Origin: Gnetum montanum
Lineage: Eukaryota > Streptophyta > Gnetopsida > Gnetales > Gnetaceae
Assembly (NCBI GenBank): GCA_015680685.1
Contig: MNCI01001310.1
Coordinates: 492,165-556,164, forward strand
Direction: 5' to 3'
Length of the DNA: 64,000 nt
The position numbers and the translations under genes are program-made. The notes beneath the pieces are model-generated. The model saw only the letters and a list, made by a program, of their open reading frames with translations, had not been told where the DNA came from and did not search any database. Shown one piece after another: positions 1 through 11,235 of this stretch; within the stretch, counting starts at the first letter, position 1; each line of letters starts with the position of its first letter.

Positions 1-69
1 AAACCAAAAAAAAAAAACAGAAACAGAAAACAAAAAACGAAAAAGTTGTGATTTAGCAGAGAAACTGAC
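1..69 (-). other. start of intron 1 of the SOUL gene (cut by window edge)
   Basis: Read on the minus strand, the exon ends at ATG followed by GTCAGT. The sequence then turns strongly T-rich up to the window edge. There is no stop before the edge, but the translation becomes Phe/Leu/Ser-rich and stops matching the SOUL family, so I read this as intron rather than coding sequence. Confidence 0.5.
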
Positions 70-477
70 CATGAAGTGGGAGTCACAGAAGGGTCCGTCG
101 GAGGGGATCACGTCGGTGGCCACCGGCGCGGTCATATCGATTTTCCGGTTGCCAACGTTGCCGCCGCTTATGTACCGGAAAAGCCTCAGAAATCCGGTGC
201 GCGTGGCCGCCACCAGCGACGTTTCCGAGATGGGTGGATCCGTGGACATCCAGAGCGCGCTTCTGTAACGCCGGATCTCCACATTTGCCGACGCGTTCCA
301 ATCCATTATTTCGTACGCAGGACATTGGACCCGCTTGCATGTTTTGTACTCCGAAGCTGTTCTTAAACCAAAATGGAAATGCTCTTCTTCTTTTGCTGCT
401 GCAGAAGCTGAGGCCCATAATAGGGCTGAAATCATGAGGAATAGCTCTGTTGCAGAGGGATACATGTTATTCTTCAT
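70..477 (-). CDS. SOUL heme-binding family protein, secreted type, exon 1 (partial)
   Basis: This exon encodes 136 residues. It starts at the ATG on 477-475; a nearby in-frame second Met at residue 5 is an alternative. Residues about 12-27 form a hydrophobic signal peptide ending in Ala-rich sequence. SOUL/HBP family motifs follow in order: CPAYEIM (52-58), EIRRYRSALWMST (67-79), RTGFLRLFRYI (93-103), KIDMTAPV (112-119) and PSDGPFCDSHF (125-135). Members of this family bind heme or tetrapyrroles, and the plant subgroup with a signal peptide is expected in the secretory pathway or apoplast. The frame is intact and GC-richer than its surroundings, unlike every other coding stretch here. The exon ends in phase 0 at a GT donor (69-68); the remaining exon or exons lie beyond the left edge. 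Family assignment is secure, exact function unknown. Confidence 0.88.
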
Positions 478-525
478 ATTTTGGTTTTGAGCTTCTTGTT
501 ACAGGGAGGGATAAAGTGGTTGTGG

Positions 526-534
526 ATATATTTA
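526..534 (-). promoter_or_regulatory. candidate TATA box of the SOUL gene
   Basis: On the minus strand this reads ATAAATATA, about 50 bp upstream of the SOUL start codon. Normal TATA-to-start spacing predicts transcription starting near 500, giving a very short leader of about 20-25 nt. This is based on position and sequence only. Confidence 0.35.
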
Positions 535-539
535 TGCAG

Positions 540-1240
540 TGAGTCTGCGGTTGGCCGTGATTTGGCTGCTCCACGCCAAGAAATTTTCGTCCACAGAAAC
601 GTTATCGTTATGGGAGGTTTGGGATTCGTGTGGAGTTGGAGTCTTTTTTTTTCTTGAGCGTCGTGGAACAGTCGGTTGCATTTGTTAGGATGAGCTGAGA
701 CTCTTTGTTCTGGGATAGGTGAATTGACATTTCGAAGTAGCATGGTCATGTATTGGGTCAGTTGTGGGAGTGTAATGACCATTTTTATGATCCGTCTTGG
801 CAATTGTGTTGAAGGGAAGAATAAAAATTTAATTTTACAACAAGTTTGAGTATTTGTAAGGATCTTGAGTTGAGTGTACGAGGTTAAGTATATGTAATTT
901 TCTTTATAGAATGTATCTTCGTTATGCAAGTTAAAATAAAGCCTAGTCAGTAGTTTCTTACTTTATTAACTTGTATGTACATGCAATTTGGGGTTGATTA
1001 TTGATGAATTGAAGGTGGAGTTAAGCCTAACATACTGGCTTTGGTATCAAATAATTTTGGTAAAATACTTTGGTTGTTTAGGTTGGATTCATTATTAAGC
1101 TTCTCCATTGTGCCTAATTAATTGAGAAGGATTTTTTTGTCTCAATTACTACTCAAAATTGGAGCATTTTTCTTCTATTGATGATAATTGTTACAAATTT
1201 TCCTAGATCTATAATTGAGTCTTGCTTTTTATCTTGTTGT
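540..1240. other. SOUL upstream region, no gene seen
   Basis: AT-rich sequence upstream of the SOUL gene. It contains a minus-strand open frame of about 150 codons overlapping the presumed promoter, but its composition (Ile/Asn/Thr-rich) resembles chance AT-rich translation. No domain or repeat was recognised. Confidence 0.4.
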
Positions 1241-1900
1241 AATTGGCAATATAGCTCTCAAGAAGAAATTTATTCAGGCTCTTCATAGAGACATGGAGGA
1301 CTTGAAAGGTGTCTTTAAAATAATGATAGATTTAAAAAATTAGATGCTAAATTTTCTTTCAATATAGATCTATCTCATGTTAGGCTTAAGCACTATGATC
1401 TATTGACTAATGCAGAAGATGAACGAATTCATGAGAATGGAAGAGAAGAAGACGAAAATGCTAATAATCTTGGAAATGGTAATTTCCATGGACCAAGGGT
1501 TTCAAGGAGGAGAAATCCTAAACCTCATGCAAGATCTCCAATGGCCTCATTAGTTGTGCCTTCTTTAACTACATTGAGAGGTTTCAAACTTAATGATGAA
1601 GATAAGGCCAAACTTGCAAAAGCATTTAGGAATGTATTTATGCTTTCTTTTGTGGAGTTAAAATCCTTTAATGGTATGGATGATGCACATGCATTTGAGA
1701 CATAGTTAAGATAATTAATAATAATTTTAAATTAAAAGAGATGCCTAGCCACATGAGGGTACCAATTTCTATATCCAAACTTAAAGGAATGAATTCCATT
1801 TGGTGGGAGAAGGAGTTCCATTCTTTATTTAATTTGTCTAGAATAATGAGCATGTAAGGGATTGGCTTGTCAAATTGCACAATAGTTATAAGGTCTCTTT
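1240..1900 (+). pseudogene. possible degenerate retrotransposon gag fragment
   Basis: A 100-codon open stretch (1403-1705) is charged and basic: DE-rich, then RRRNPKPHARSP. About 80 bp further on, another frame gives SKLKGMNSIWWEKEFHSLF, which resembles the 'KLKG-A-WW' core of Ty3/gypsy capsid proteins. Stops and frame changes separate the pieces. No LTR or PBS could be assigned, so the element type stays open and the call is weak. Confidence 0.3.
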
Positions 1901-3600
1901 CTAGTTTCTATAAGTAAAAATAACTTCTCAAAATTCAACAAAAAGGTTGACTACCACTAGACCACTATTAATGTTACCTACTAGCAGTCATTCCTTGGTA
2001 AAAATATATACTTATATTAAAAGATTCATAGAAATTAAATGATAATAGATATGCATTATCGGAATGCACAACATCAATAAGGTTGCTTTTAGCTTTCAAG
2101 ATCATCAATTCTCTCTTCAAAATTCATTGAAAAAGTTGACTAGCATTGAATCATGAGTGAATGCTATCGCTAGAGGTCAAAACCTATAATACCAAAACGT
2201 CATCATGAGTTATGGTAAGGTAGTGATGAGGTCATGGTAGCCCAAAACATCATAAATTAATACCATAAATTGTGGTAAGTGGCAAATTATAGTATGGATA
2301 GACGTCCTTCTTACATTTCATTATTTCATGTTTTTTTATTTGATGTCTTTTGTCCTTTATTTTCATTATGTAAATCACAAGATTAGGCTCTTACTTATAA
2401 AAGTTTCCTTAAATGAAAATTTTCATATATAAAACATAATGTTGCCAAAACATGCTATAAATGATAGATAAGGGCCAACCTAACTTATGAAAGAACCTTC
2501 CCTTTGATACACCAAAAAAAGAGACCTTCGTTCTTATTATTTCTTACTATTCATTCTCAAGATCAATGCTTTGAAGAAGCATCAAGAAGAAGTTTCACAT
2601 TGCTTCATTTTTTCCTTCACAATCTCATACTATCTCATATCTCACACAAGATTTCTTAAATTTCTCACAATATCTCTTAATTTCACAATTTTAATTTCTC
2701 AATTTCACAACTTAATTTAAGATCTCATAGAATTTTCAATCCTCTACATCAAAGATCTATAATTTCATAAGGATCAAATAAGTTTCTCATTAAAAATTTC
2801 TTTAACCTTAGATAAGATGTTTACTTTAGTTTCTTTAATAATTTCATACTTTCAAGTTGCATTTTCATGCATCTTTAGTTGTAACAAGTTGCACATGCAT
2901 CCTATAGACTATATTTCTTTGATTTCTTAATGTTTTTTACAAATCTATGATTAGATCTATGCTTTAGAAATTATTTGCAGTAGACAACACCTAGATTTAG
3001 AGCAAAATGATCAAGATTGGACCAAGACCATTCATCTAAAAAAATCATATTATAATCAATCACCTAGTATCAATTCCATGAATCTCCAATGATTAAAAAA
3101 ATCTTCTACATCAATCCATATCACCCAAGTAGTTTTTGGTAAACTATTCAAATGTGATTTCCTACTCAAGATATCAATCTCCATCAATTCACACAACCAC
3201 CAATGATACTACAAAATTTGGCTAAGTGCAATTGATTTTATTAGTGCTTTAGTGATCTCCAATGACAAAGGTTAAAAAGATATTGATTTAAATCAATTTG
3301 AATGACCTCTAGCTATATTGGCCAAGTTTGAGTAAAAAAAAATCTTCTACACTCACTTCAATAGTATGATCATGGTGGCCTAACCACAAGTCATGGTCAA
3401 GTCATGATGGCCTTAACAAATTTTATTCTACTACCCTTTGCATATAGTCTAATTTTGAACAAACAACAAGTTGCAGGAAGAGCATGGTTTGTAATACCAT
3501 GAGTCATGGTGAGATTGTGATGGCTTAGAAAACCTAAACATAGAAGCCATAAATCTTTGTGTATCTCATGAGTTGATTGTGGGTTGTAGTTTATGCTCTA
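1900..3600. other. AT-rich repeat-like DNA, no gene seen
   Basis: No coding frame of note. It holds two diverged copies of a short phrase around GTTGACTA (about 1930-1970 and 2105-2150), several phrases built on CATGAGTCATGGT and GTGATGGC (2200-2270, 3360-3540), and a pyrimidine-rich stretch (2600-2760). It may be an old LTR and leader upstream of the RT fragment that follows, but I found no terminal pair. Confidence 0.3.
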
Positions 3601-3603
3601 GGC

Positions 3604-4019
3604 TTATTACAAAATTGTTTATGAGATTTATACACTATGTATTGAAGAACTTGATTGGGAAATTTTGTATTGTTTTCTTTGATGACATTCTTGTATAAAA
3701 ATATAATAAGGAGGATCATCCTAGTCATTTAAGACTTGTTTTTTAAAAGTTACATGATGTTAAACTTGTAATTAATGTTAAGAAATGTTAGTTCATCAAG
3801 AGAGAAATCAAATATTTAGGACATATGGTTTCCAAATACCAATTAAAGATGAAGGAAGCCAAAGTAAAATCCATTAGAGAATTATTAATTCCAAAAAATA
3901 TTAGTGAGGTACATTCTTTTCTTGAATTGACTTGCCTCTACAAAAGGTTCAATAGAGATTTTAGTGGCATTTCATGACCAATGTTTTGATTGTTCAAGAT
4001 GAATTAACCCTTTAAGTGG
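3604..4019 (+). pseudogene. Ty3/gypsy reverse transcriptase fragment (left part, split by element A)
   Basis: In one frame with a few stops the translation gives FCIVFFDDILV (the RT catalytic block with FFDD in place of YIDD), HPSHLRLVF, KYLGHMVSK, KSIRELLIPKNISEVHSFL and YKRFNRDFSGIS, the usual order of the RT palm and thumb motifs in Ty3/gypsy pol. Stops fall at positions expected for Gln or Trp/Arg. The frame is interrupted exactly by the insertion of element A and resumes at 24435 as the start of RNase H. This is a relic of an older element that served as the landing site. Confidence 0.75.
4015..4019. repeat. target site duplication of element A, left copy (AGTGG)
   Basis: AGTGG directly precedes the 5' LTR and recurs at 24430-24434 directly after the 3' LTR. 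Joining the flanks restores the RT/RNase H reading frame of the target, and a paralogous unfilled site exists near 33125. Confidence 0.85.
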
Positions 4020-4968
4020 TAATGAGTGTCAAAGTGTCGCATCAACGGACCCCCATTGACATGGCCTTGTCAACGGGCCACCGTCGACATAGCCCCACCT
4101 ACATGGTGTTGCCCCATCAACTAGCCCCATCAACATGGCATTTACTGCATCTACAGGGCCTCATCGTTGCAACCCAATAGGAAAAACTATAAATATGAGC
4201 TCACCATCATGTTAATGAGGAGGGAAGTGATAATTGTAGTAGAGCTCTTGCAATTTTTCCATTTGAGAGTTAGAATATTTCTCTGAGTGCCCGCAGCAAG
4301 AGTCAGAAAATGTATAGATCTTTATTCGAGCACTGTTGTACTTGAACCACACTAGTGTGAATGGCAATAGCAACGAGTCTTTTGATCAAAACTTGCAGCA
4401 CTTAGAATAGACTAATGATATATTTATGCATTTATTATTTTCATTAATTATGCAATTAATTAAGCTAAATTATACTTCAAATGATTAATTAATTAATTAA
4501 GCTAAATAGATTAAACACATAAGTATGATCGCTTCAAGTGTAAACACATATTCACTTGGTAACCCCAGTAGTATTATTGTTTGGTGTTCCCATTAGCGTA
4601 GCACTTGGTAATCCCAATAGTGGGTATGTGGGTTTAGGATGTGTATGGAAAGTGGGACCAGATGCTTATGTTAGGACTAGTTAGAGATTAGTTAGGCAAT
4701 TAAATTAAATTACTTCATCTCTCTACTTTAAGCACAAAGGAACATAAAACATAAAATAATAAAAATCATATGCCTTGATTACACTTAACCATACCTTTAT
4801 ACATCACAAGTGTAATTGGGAAGACAACAAATGATTGTTAGGGTAAGGTTTACTTCCTAGAAGACTAGTGTATCGAAAGACATAGAGTCCGCGGAATTTG
4901 ACCAGATCATGCATGAACGCTTTGTGATTCGTATGATTGTACATAGGGGTATCCTTCACCACTCATCA
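4020..4968 (+). repeat. 5' LTR of element A
   Basis: It aligns from TAATGAG (TG mutated to TA) to ACTCATCA with the 3' LTR at 23540-24429, which begins TGATGAG and ends CTCATCA. It holds a TATA-like TATAAATA (4188-4195). A U3 segment with repeated CATCAACG/CATCGACG-like and GGGGCC phrases lies just upstream, and AT-rich U5 sequence downstream. Confidence 0.88.
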
Positions 4969-4969
4969 T

Positions 4970-4987
4970 TGGCACCATTTCCAGGGA
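4970..4987 (+). other. primer binding site of element A (tRNA-Asp type, decayed)
   Basis: TGGCACCATTTCCAGGGA starts one base after the LTR. It matches the 18-nt tRNA-Asp complement used by Athila elements (TGGCGCCGTTGCCGGGGA) except for G-to-A changes and one other substitution. Confidence 0.75.
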
Positions 4988-5122
4988 CTCTTTTTGTTTG
5001 AAACATGCACTATCTAGGTTTAGTAAATATCATTAACATCGTTGGACGAACCCTAAGGTCAACATCATTCTCATCATAAATATAATTACATAAGCACACT
5101 AATATTTTATTTGTATTGCAAT

Positions 5123-6930
5123 ATGTCTTCTTCTCACAAGCATGATGATGCTAAACCTTTGGTCGCTCAAGAATGCAAGGTGGTATATACTCATCCAAAT
5201 GAGTATGTGCCTAATTTCACCTTCATCCTGCACTAGGATGAACAACTACGATGGTGTGATATGAAAGGCAACATTGTAATGCCTCTCGATCGAACTATGC
5301 CTATGATGCTACTTCAAACTCTTAAGAAGTTGGGCATCCAAGATCTTCAAGAGGAGTACATTATGCATGATTACAAGTACCATCCCACTAAAACACAACA
5401 TAGGAGAGATCGACACAAGTAAAAGCATCATGAGTTTGTGAAGAGGAAACAGTTCACCAATCCCTTGTTCCTACTTAATCAAGATGACAATGAGGATCCT
5501 CTCTCTAGGGGCTTTCAACATGAAAATTCTCTACCCCTTGTTATTTGTAATGGGGGTGTGGCCCTGAATCTACATTCCACTATCAACAAACTAGGTTCAA
5601 GTAAAGATGGCAATCAAAGCAGGGGCTTAAACAAGCATCAAGATGATAAGAAAATTGACAAACGTGGCCATGACAATGGAAGGGAAGTTGGCAGATACCA
5701 TGGTGGTGGTGGTCCTCCTCCCTCTTCACCCTCTTCATCTTCATCTTCTTCTTCCTCTTCTAGTTTTGATAGATGCCATAGAAAGAACAACTATAATGGA
5801 GATGAACAGTGGGACAATAATGATGATCATCGAGCCCATAATGAACAAAGGGGTAACAGAGGACATCATCAATGACAACAAAATAATAATGATGATGAGT
5901 CTTTGCTAGAAACGTAAAGCATGCTAAATATTGCAAAGGCTATAAAAATTCCAACCATGCATGTGAAAGATAATCGGATTAGACAACTTAATATGAACAA
6001 TATTTCTAGATTTGAGGGGGATATAATTCTAATCCACAAACACATCTTCAAGCTTTTCATGATGCATGTTCCTTAAAAACATTGAAAATGATTCAAAATT
6101 AAAGCTATTTCCCAGGACACTCATCAAGGAAGTAGAAAGGTAGTACTGGTCCTTGGAGCTGGAACCTATCTGTAGGTGGAGTACAATGCTAGAGTTATTT
6201 AACAAGAAGTATTAGACGTACTCCAAAGTGTCTAATATAAGAAGGCAGATCCAAGGATGGAAGCAAGGAAGCCATGAACCCTTGGATGCTTCCATGGGTA
6301 GATACTATTCTCTCATACACTAATGCCCTAACCATGGTTATTCTCAATGAGAATAACTTTGCCATATCATAGATGGACTTAGATAAAAAACAAGAAGAAC
6401 TCTTGGGGTCTATGCCCAAGGGAGACTATCAGAACTTAAAGCCCATCAAATTCAAAGGCTAATTGAGCAAGTAGCAAAAGAGGAAGGAGAGCTAAGAAAA
6501 TGTGAAAGTGCAAAGAAATACAATAGGAATTCCTCCATCATGAAGAGGCAAGTTTGATTTTGTGACAATGAGGAGGAATCACCACTCAATGAGGTGGTAT
6601 ATAGAAATACCTTACCAATCCAAAATTCTATGTTTGAAATTTTGGCTAAGGTCAAAAAAATGTGGGATTTGTTGGATGAAAAATTCCAAATTGCTCTAAA
6701 ATAGTTGAAGAATCAAGAGAGCATAGTAGTGATTGCAACTGCAAAAGGCAAAAAGAAGCTAAACGTGCCTACCAAAGGGATAAGGGCAAGATTGTTGTAG
6801 TAGATGAAGTTGCAAAAAGCAAGTCAAATGATGATGGTGGATGTGACATCTGCTAATATGAACATCCTAAGGGATGTTGCCCCATTGTGTCATACTTACA
6901 AAAATCTAGGGTGTATGCTCTACATCCATG
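5123..6930 (+). pseudogene. gag of element A, N-terminal and capsid part (broken)
   Basis: The start ATG (5123) is chosen by similarity to elements B and F, which also begin Met-Ser-Ser-Ser. The first 90 codons carry a module with NFTFIL, WCDMKGNIVMPLD and a Tyr/His-rich end that recurs in all four Athila-type gags of this window. A Ser-rich linker encoded by a TCT/TCA repeat (5710-5765) follows. Then comes capsid sequence with frame breaks (NISRFEG, the SLELEP-like block, LFNKKY) and a zinc-knuckle-like C-x2-C-x3-H-x3-C at about 6840-6880, with a stop inside it at a probable Gln codon. The reading is cut at 6931 by element B and continues at 13993. Confidence 0.75.
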
Positions 6931-6935
6931 ACTAG
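6931..6935. repeat. target site duplication of element B (ACTAG), left copy
   Basis: ACTAG immediately precedes the TGATG start of B and is repeated at 13988-13992 after its CATCA end. Removing B plus one copy restores the gag frame of element A. Confidence 0.92.
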
Positions 6936-7778
6936 TGATGCAACACAATATTGCATGGGCCGTGATATTGCGTAGATATCATGGCCGCTGCGATATCATG
7001 TCGTCCCCCGCGATATCGTGTATGCGATATCGCAGTGCATTGCCAAGTCTATAAATAAGAGGTGGCTCTCCCTTATTTCTCATCCTAGGCTTAGACCTTA
7101 GCAAAACTATGGCAGTTTGATCCCTCCAGAGATAGAATATTTTCCATGTGCCCGCAGTAGGAGCTCCAAAGTGAACGAATCTTTATTCGAGCAAATATTG
7201 TACCTGAACACATGTTTGTGTACGGAAATAAAGATGAACTTCTTGGATAAACCTTGCAGTGCATGGAATAGGCTAAATAGGATTTCATTTACTGTTATTT
7301 ATTTTTTATCATTTAACTGCTTTCTTAGTTCATTAAATCTCTCTCAACCCTTCTCTCCTAGTTAAGTGCTTCAGTACAATAGCTTTGAGCACGTGCGTTA
7401 CGCTTGGTGATCCCAACAACGATTAGTGTTTGGTAACCAAGGCTGCATTAGTTCAAGGTGTGAACGGTAAGTGGGAACAGATGCTGATGCTAGGTTAATT
7501 CAGACTTAGTTAGTTAGTTAAAGTTAGTCAATTAGTCTCTTCACCCTTCACCTCTTCAGCATAGGAGATAAAATATAAAAGACTATAAAAATCATATACC
7601 TCAGACTTACTTAACCATACAACCGTGACAAATACAAGTAAGTTCGGGAAGACAACGAATAATTAACCTTAAGTGTTCCATAAGTCGTGTAGGCACTTAG
7701 TTTGCGGAGTTCTACTGGATCGCGCATGCTACGCTCGTATTCATATGGTTGAGTGTAGGGGTACCTCGCCACTCATCA
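6936..7778 (+). repeat. 5' LTR of element B
   Basis: It starts TGATGCAACA and ends ACTCATCA, paired with 13172-13987. TATAAATA lies at 7050-7057. Upstream of it, about 6945-7036 is packed with GATATT/GATATC-centred motifs. The U5 ends just before the PBS. Confidence 0.93.
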
Positions 7779-7779
7779 T

Positions 7780-7797
7780 TGGCGCCGTTGTCGGGGA
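7780..7797 (+). other. primer binding site of element B (tRNA-Asp type)
   Basis: TGGCGCCGTTGTCGGGGA differs at one position from the tRNA-Asp complement known for Athila elements (TGGCGCCGTTGCCGGGGA). One base separates it from the LTR end. Confidence 0.85.
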
Positions 7798-7921
7798 CTA
7801 AGTGTTTGTGTGCTAAGTAGAACATAGGAGATCACTCACATCATTGGGAGCTTAAACGAACCTTAGGGTTAATTAAATGAAAACTTATATAACAGTTAAA
7901 TAGCACACCGAATAAGATACA

Positions 7922-10420
7922 ATGTCTTCTTCTTCTTCTCATAAGAGCATTACACGACCTAGGGATCATACTAGAAACAGTCAGTAGTCTAAAACACATA
8001 ACCAAAATCAGCCAGTTCCTTAACAATATCAAGTGGTATATACCCATCCCGATGAGTATATACCAAATTTTACTTTTATCCTTCATCAGGATGAACAGAT
8101 GTGCTGGAGAGACTTGCAAGGTAACATAGTGTTACCTCCGAATCGTGTAGTCCCCAACATGCTTCTCCATGCTCTGGAACAAATAGGCATGACACAGCTC
8201 TATGCTGAATATGTTATAGGCGACTTTGACATAAGGGATTACCATCCCACATCCGCACAACGTATAAGGGACTCAAGGCAGGAGAGCCACCACACACTAT
8301 TGAAGGACAAAGAGGTTACACACATCCTAAGTGAAATATGAGATGGTGAACCACTTATAATAGGTTCTCTATTAAATGATGTTCCCCCTCCTAATGATAG
8401 TGAGGAGGTAGGGTATCAGCACCTGTGCTCCATGATACACAACCTTGGTTCTGATCCCTGTGAATGCCAATTGTTCACCAAGGGAACAAAAACATATGAC
8501 AAGGATGGGCACTCAGATTGTCATCACGATCGGGGCCAAAGCCATAGAAGAGAAGGAGAGAAACATCATCATGGTGATGGTTCTCCTTCTTCTTCCCCTT
8601 CTTCACATCATTCACCCTCTCCTTCCACCTCTGGGCGCAGTCATAGAGAGCATAACGGTGAGGATAGAGGTAGATAAAATGAGAGACCTCGATGAGAATA
8701 TCGAGAGAGAGGACAAGGGCATGAAAGAAGGGAAAGTAGGGAACAACATAAACATCATAGACATCATGAAATAGATGATCATGATGAACCCCTACTTACA
8801 ACCCAAAGCATGCTAGACATCATGGAGGCAGTGAGAATACCAACAAGGCATCAAAAAGATAGCTGGATCAAGCATTTAGACATGAACAATATCCCACGCT
8901 TCGAAGGGGGATACAACGTGTATCCGCAAAATCATTTACAGGCATTTCATGATGCTTGCACCTTGCAGAACATAGAGAACGAGTGGCAAAAACTAAAGTT
9001 GTTTCCCAGGACACTCATGAAGAAAGCAGAGAGTTGGTACCAATCCTTAGAACCGAAAACCATTAGGAGGGGGAGTACGATGTTAGAACTCTTCAACAAT
9101 AAATATCAAACGTACTCCAGAGTGTCTAACTTGTGTAAGTAGATCCAAGGATGGAAGCAAGGTACTCATGAACCCTTGGATGCTATCATGGGCTACTACT
9201 ACGCATTGTTACATCATTGCCTGGGCCATGGTTACGCACAATGGGATCAACTTCGCCATCTCGTAGATGGGCTAAGGTATGAAACTAGGAGAACCCTTGG
9301 GACTTATGCCCAAGGGAGACTATCAGATATTACATCCCATGAGATTCATTGAGTGTTAAAACAAGTAGCCAAAGAAGAAGGGGAGCTACGAAAAAGGAAA
9401 AGTGCGGAAGAATATGACCATGATCCCTCTCTTCGAAAGAAGGGAGTGAGATTTTGCAATGAAGAGGATGAATCACCACTCAAAGAGTTGGTGAACAGAA
9501 AAACCTTGCTGCTTCAAAAGCTAACAACAGAAGTATCGGCCAAGGTAGATGAAGTATGGAGCTCCTTAGATAGTAAACTTGAAACTGTCCTAAAAACCGT
9601 AGAGGAGTCTAAGGAGGAATGAAGTAGTAACAAGAACAAGACAAAGCAGAGAGATTCAGGCCCTGCACGTGACAAGGGCAAGGGGAAAATAACTATCTCC
9701 GATGAGGTTGTGGATTCGGACATAGAGAATGGCGATGGATGTGAGATCTATCAATATGACCATCCTAAGGGATGTTTTCCAATCATCTCACATTTACAAG
9801 AATCTGGGGTGTATGCACTCAGCCCGAGACTTAATAAATAGCAGACACCTCGAAGGTTACCTTATCCCCAAGGTAACCCAAGACAGTTCCACCAACCGTT
9901 GATGTAATATCCAAGTGGAACTCCACCATAACCCATCAGACAACATCAGCAGTGGCAATACCCACAGTCATGGGGGATGCCACCGCCGAAACAACAATAC
10001 CCTTACGGGCAACCCAATCCTTATGGCTACTACGTGCAGCTGCCGATTTCTCCAAGTGACTCTATGGGTTACGCAACTCTACAACGTCACTACTTAGTTC
10101 AGGAATATTATCAAACTTCTCCTCCCATAAGGGACACTCCACATGTATACCATCCTCCTAATCCATCCACACCTCTTCCACCGATAGTTCCCATACCTCC
10201 TGCTCCAACAATGCAAGGGGAACTCCCCACTCAACCGCAACAACGTAACTCTATGAGAGTCGTAACCATTCAACCCGCTACTGGTTCTGACAATCACAAA
10301 AAGAGAAGACCTTTCTTCAGAACCAAAAGCCTAGACAAGCTCTCGCAACCACAAGTGGTTGAGTCTGCAACCACTCCTCCAACATACAAGGCTTCGGAGC
10401 TCCCTTCAAACCAATACTAG
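7922..10420 (+). pseudogene. gag of element B (capsid, linker, zinc-knuckle-like and Pro-rich regions)
   Basis: Starts at ATG 7922. Order: a Ser-rich start; the N-terminal module (NFTFILHQDEQM, CWRDLQGNIVLPPNR, YHPTSAQR); a Ser/His/Pro-rich linker (8570-8640); capsid (WIKHLDMNNIPRFEGGYN, SWYQSLEPKTI, LELFNNKYQTYSRV; 8850-9130); a second capsid half (GLRYETRRTLGTYAQGRL, 9270-9320); a Lys/Glu-rich, probably coiled-coil segment (9353-9620); a zinc-knuckle-like C-x2-[C to Y]-x3-H-x3-C (about 9735-9780) that has lost one Cys; then a Pro/Gln/Tyr-rich tail (9980-10420). Stops are few and mostly TAG/TAA where Gln is expected. It is the best preserved Athila gag of the window. Confidence 0.85.
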
Positions 10421-10429
10421 AGCTCAACG

Positions 10430-10900
10430 CATACGGTTATGTTAACACATACCGTAACCGACTGGATCAAGGTAGGCCACCTTCCTAGGAAACTATCTGA
10501 CCCTGGAAGTCCCTTAATCTACCTCCAAGTCATCGGGAATGAACCACATAAGGCTCTTCTTAACTCAGGTTCCAGAGTCAACTTAATCTCATAAGAAATG
10601 TATCAAGCCTGGAACCTACCCCAACTTAAGAAGAGCAATATTCAACTAGAACTAGTAGACTAGTCCATCACCATTCCCTTGGGATTGGTGGAGGACATTG
10701 TTACCACTGTGTGTGGTTGGTCATACCCAGCAGATTTCCTGGTGATAGAAGTTAACAGCAACGAAAGGGACTTCCCAATTATAATGGGAAGGCCATGGCT
10801 GAGTACAATAGATGCGTACCTAGGGATCCATGATCTTTCCTTGGAGATATCTAAGGTAAATATTCATGAAAAGATCGACAAGAAGAAAGTTCCATGCATC
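10430..10900 (+). pseudogene. aspartic protease of element B, active-site Asp replaced
   Basis: The sequence aligns with the protease of element A (14598-15071): a TVTDWIKVGHLPRKL-like lead-in, the active-site block ALLNSGSRVNLIS, the flap region with VCGWSYPADFLVIEV, and the FPIIMGRPWLSTIDA block (the hydrophobic-Gly-Arg motif). The catalytic triad reads Asn-Ser-Gly (AAC at 10562-10564) instead of Asp-Ser/Thr-Gly, and two stops lie in the preceding and following segments. It is inactive as read. Confidence 0.82.
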
Positions 10901-11235
10901 ACATACAGTAACTCAGAGGGTGATGACATGCAGGAATCATGGGTGATGCAAAATTTAACATCTCCTGCATGTAACCGGTGTGCACCAAAGGATAACATTC
11001 AAAGGTGCATGTATGTAGCAACCACTCAACAAGAGAATACCTAGTGGTTGAAAGCTGATCAAGATAGCATCCCAACAACATGCATGGAACGAGCTGAGGG
11101 AACAACTCATGCCCATAATGAAAGCATAGATACATTGGAATATGAGCTTCGTCGACTTCCACCCCTTAATCTCAGAACATCAATGGGGAGAAGTTGGGCA
11201 CTTTTAAGAAATTCAAATAGATGTTCATTATTTTA
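10900..11235 (+). pseudogene. post-protease linker of element B, fused to the 3' region
   Basis: The stretch with NIQRCMYVATTQQE and CMERAEG matches the equivalent linker of element A (15150-15300, NIQRCMYASATKQE and CMEPTDS). Similarity continues to about 11160 and then passes within some 70 bp into sequence that in A follows integrase. The pol core is therefore absent from B. Confidence 0.7.

Noticed and set aside
83-418. Alternative frames of the SOUL exon on both strands
   Set aside because: They are GC-rich shadows; only the frame from 477 carries consecutive family motifs and a signal peptide.
474-929. 151-codon open frame on the minus strand upstream of the SOUL gene
   Set aside because: It overlaps the presumed promoter, has an AT-driven Ile/Asn/Thr composition and matches no known pattern.
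4010-4200. GGGGCC/CATCAACG repeats in LTR A as a separate satellite
   Set aside because: They occur at the same place in both LTRs of element A and are part of its U3.
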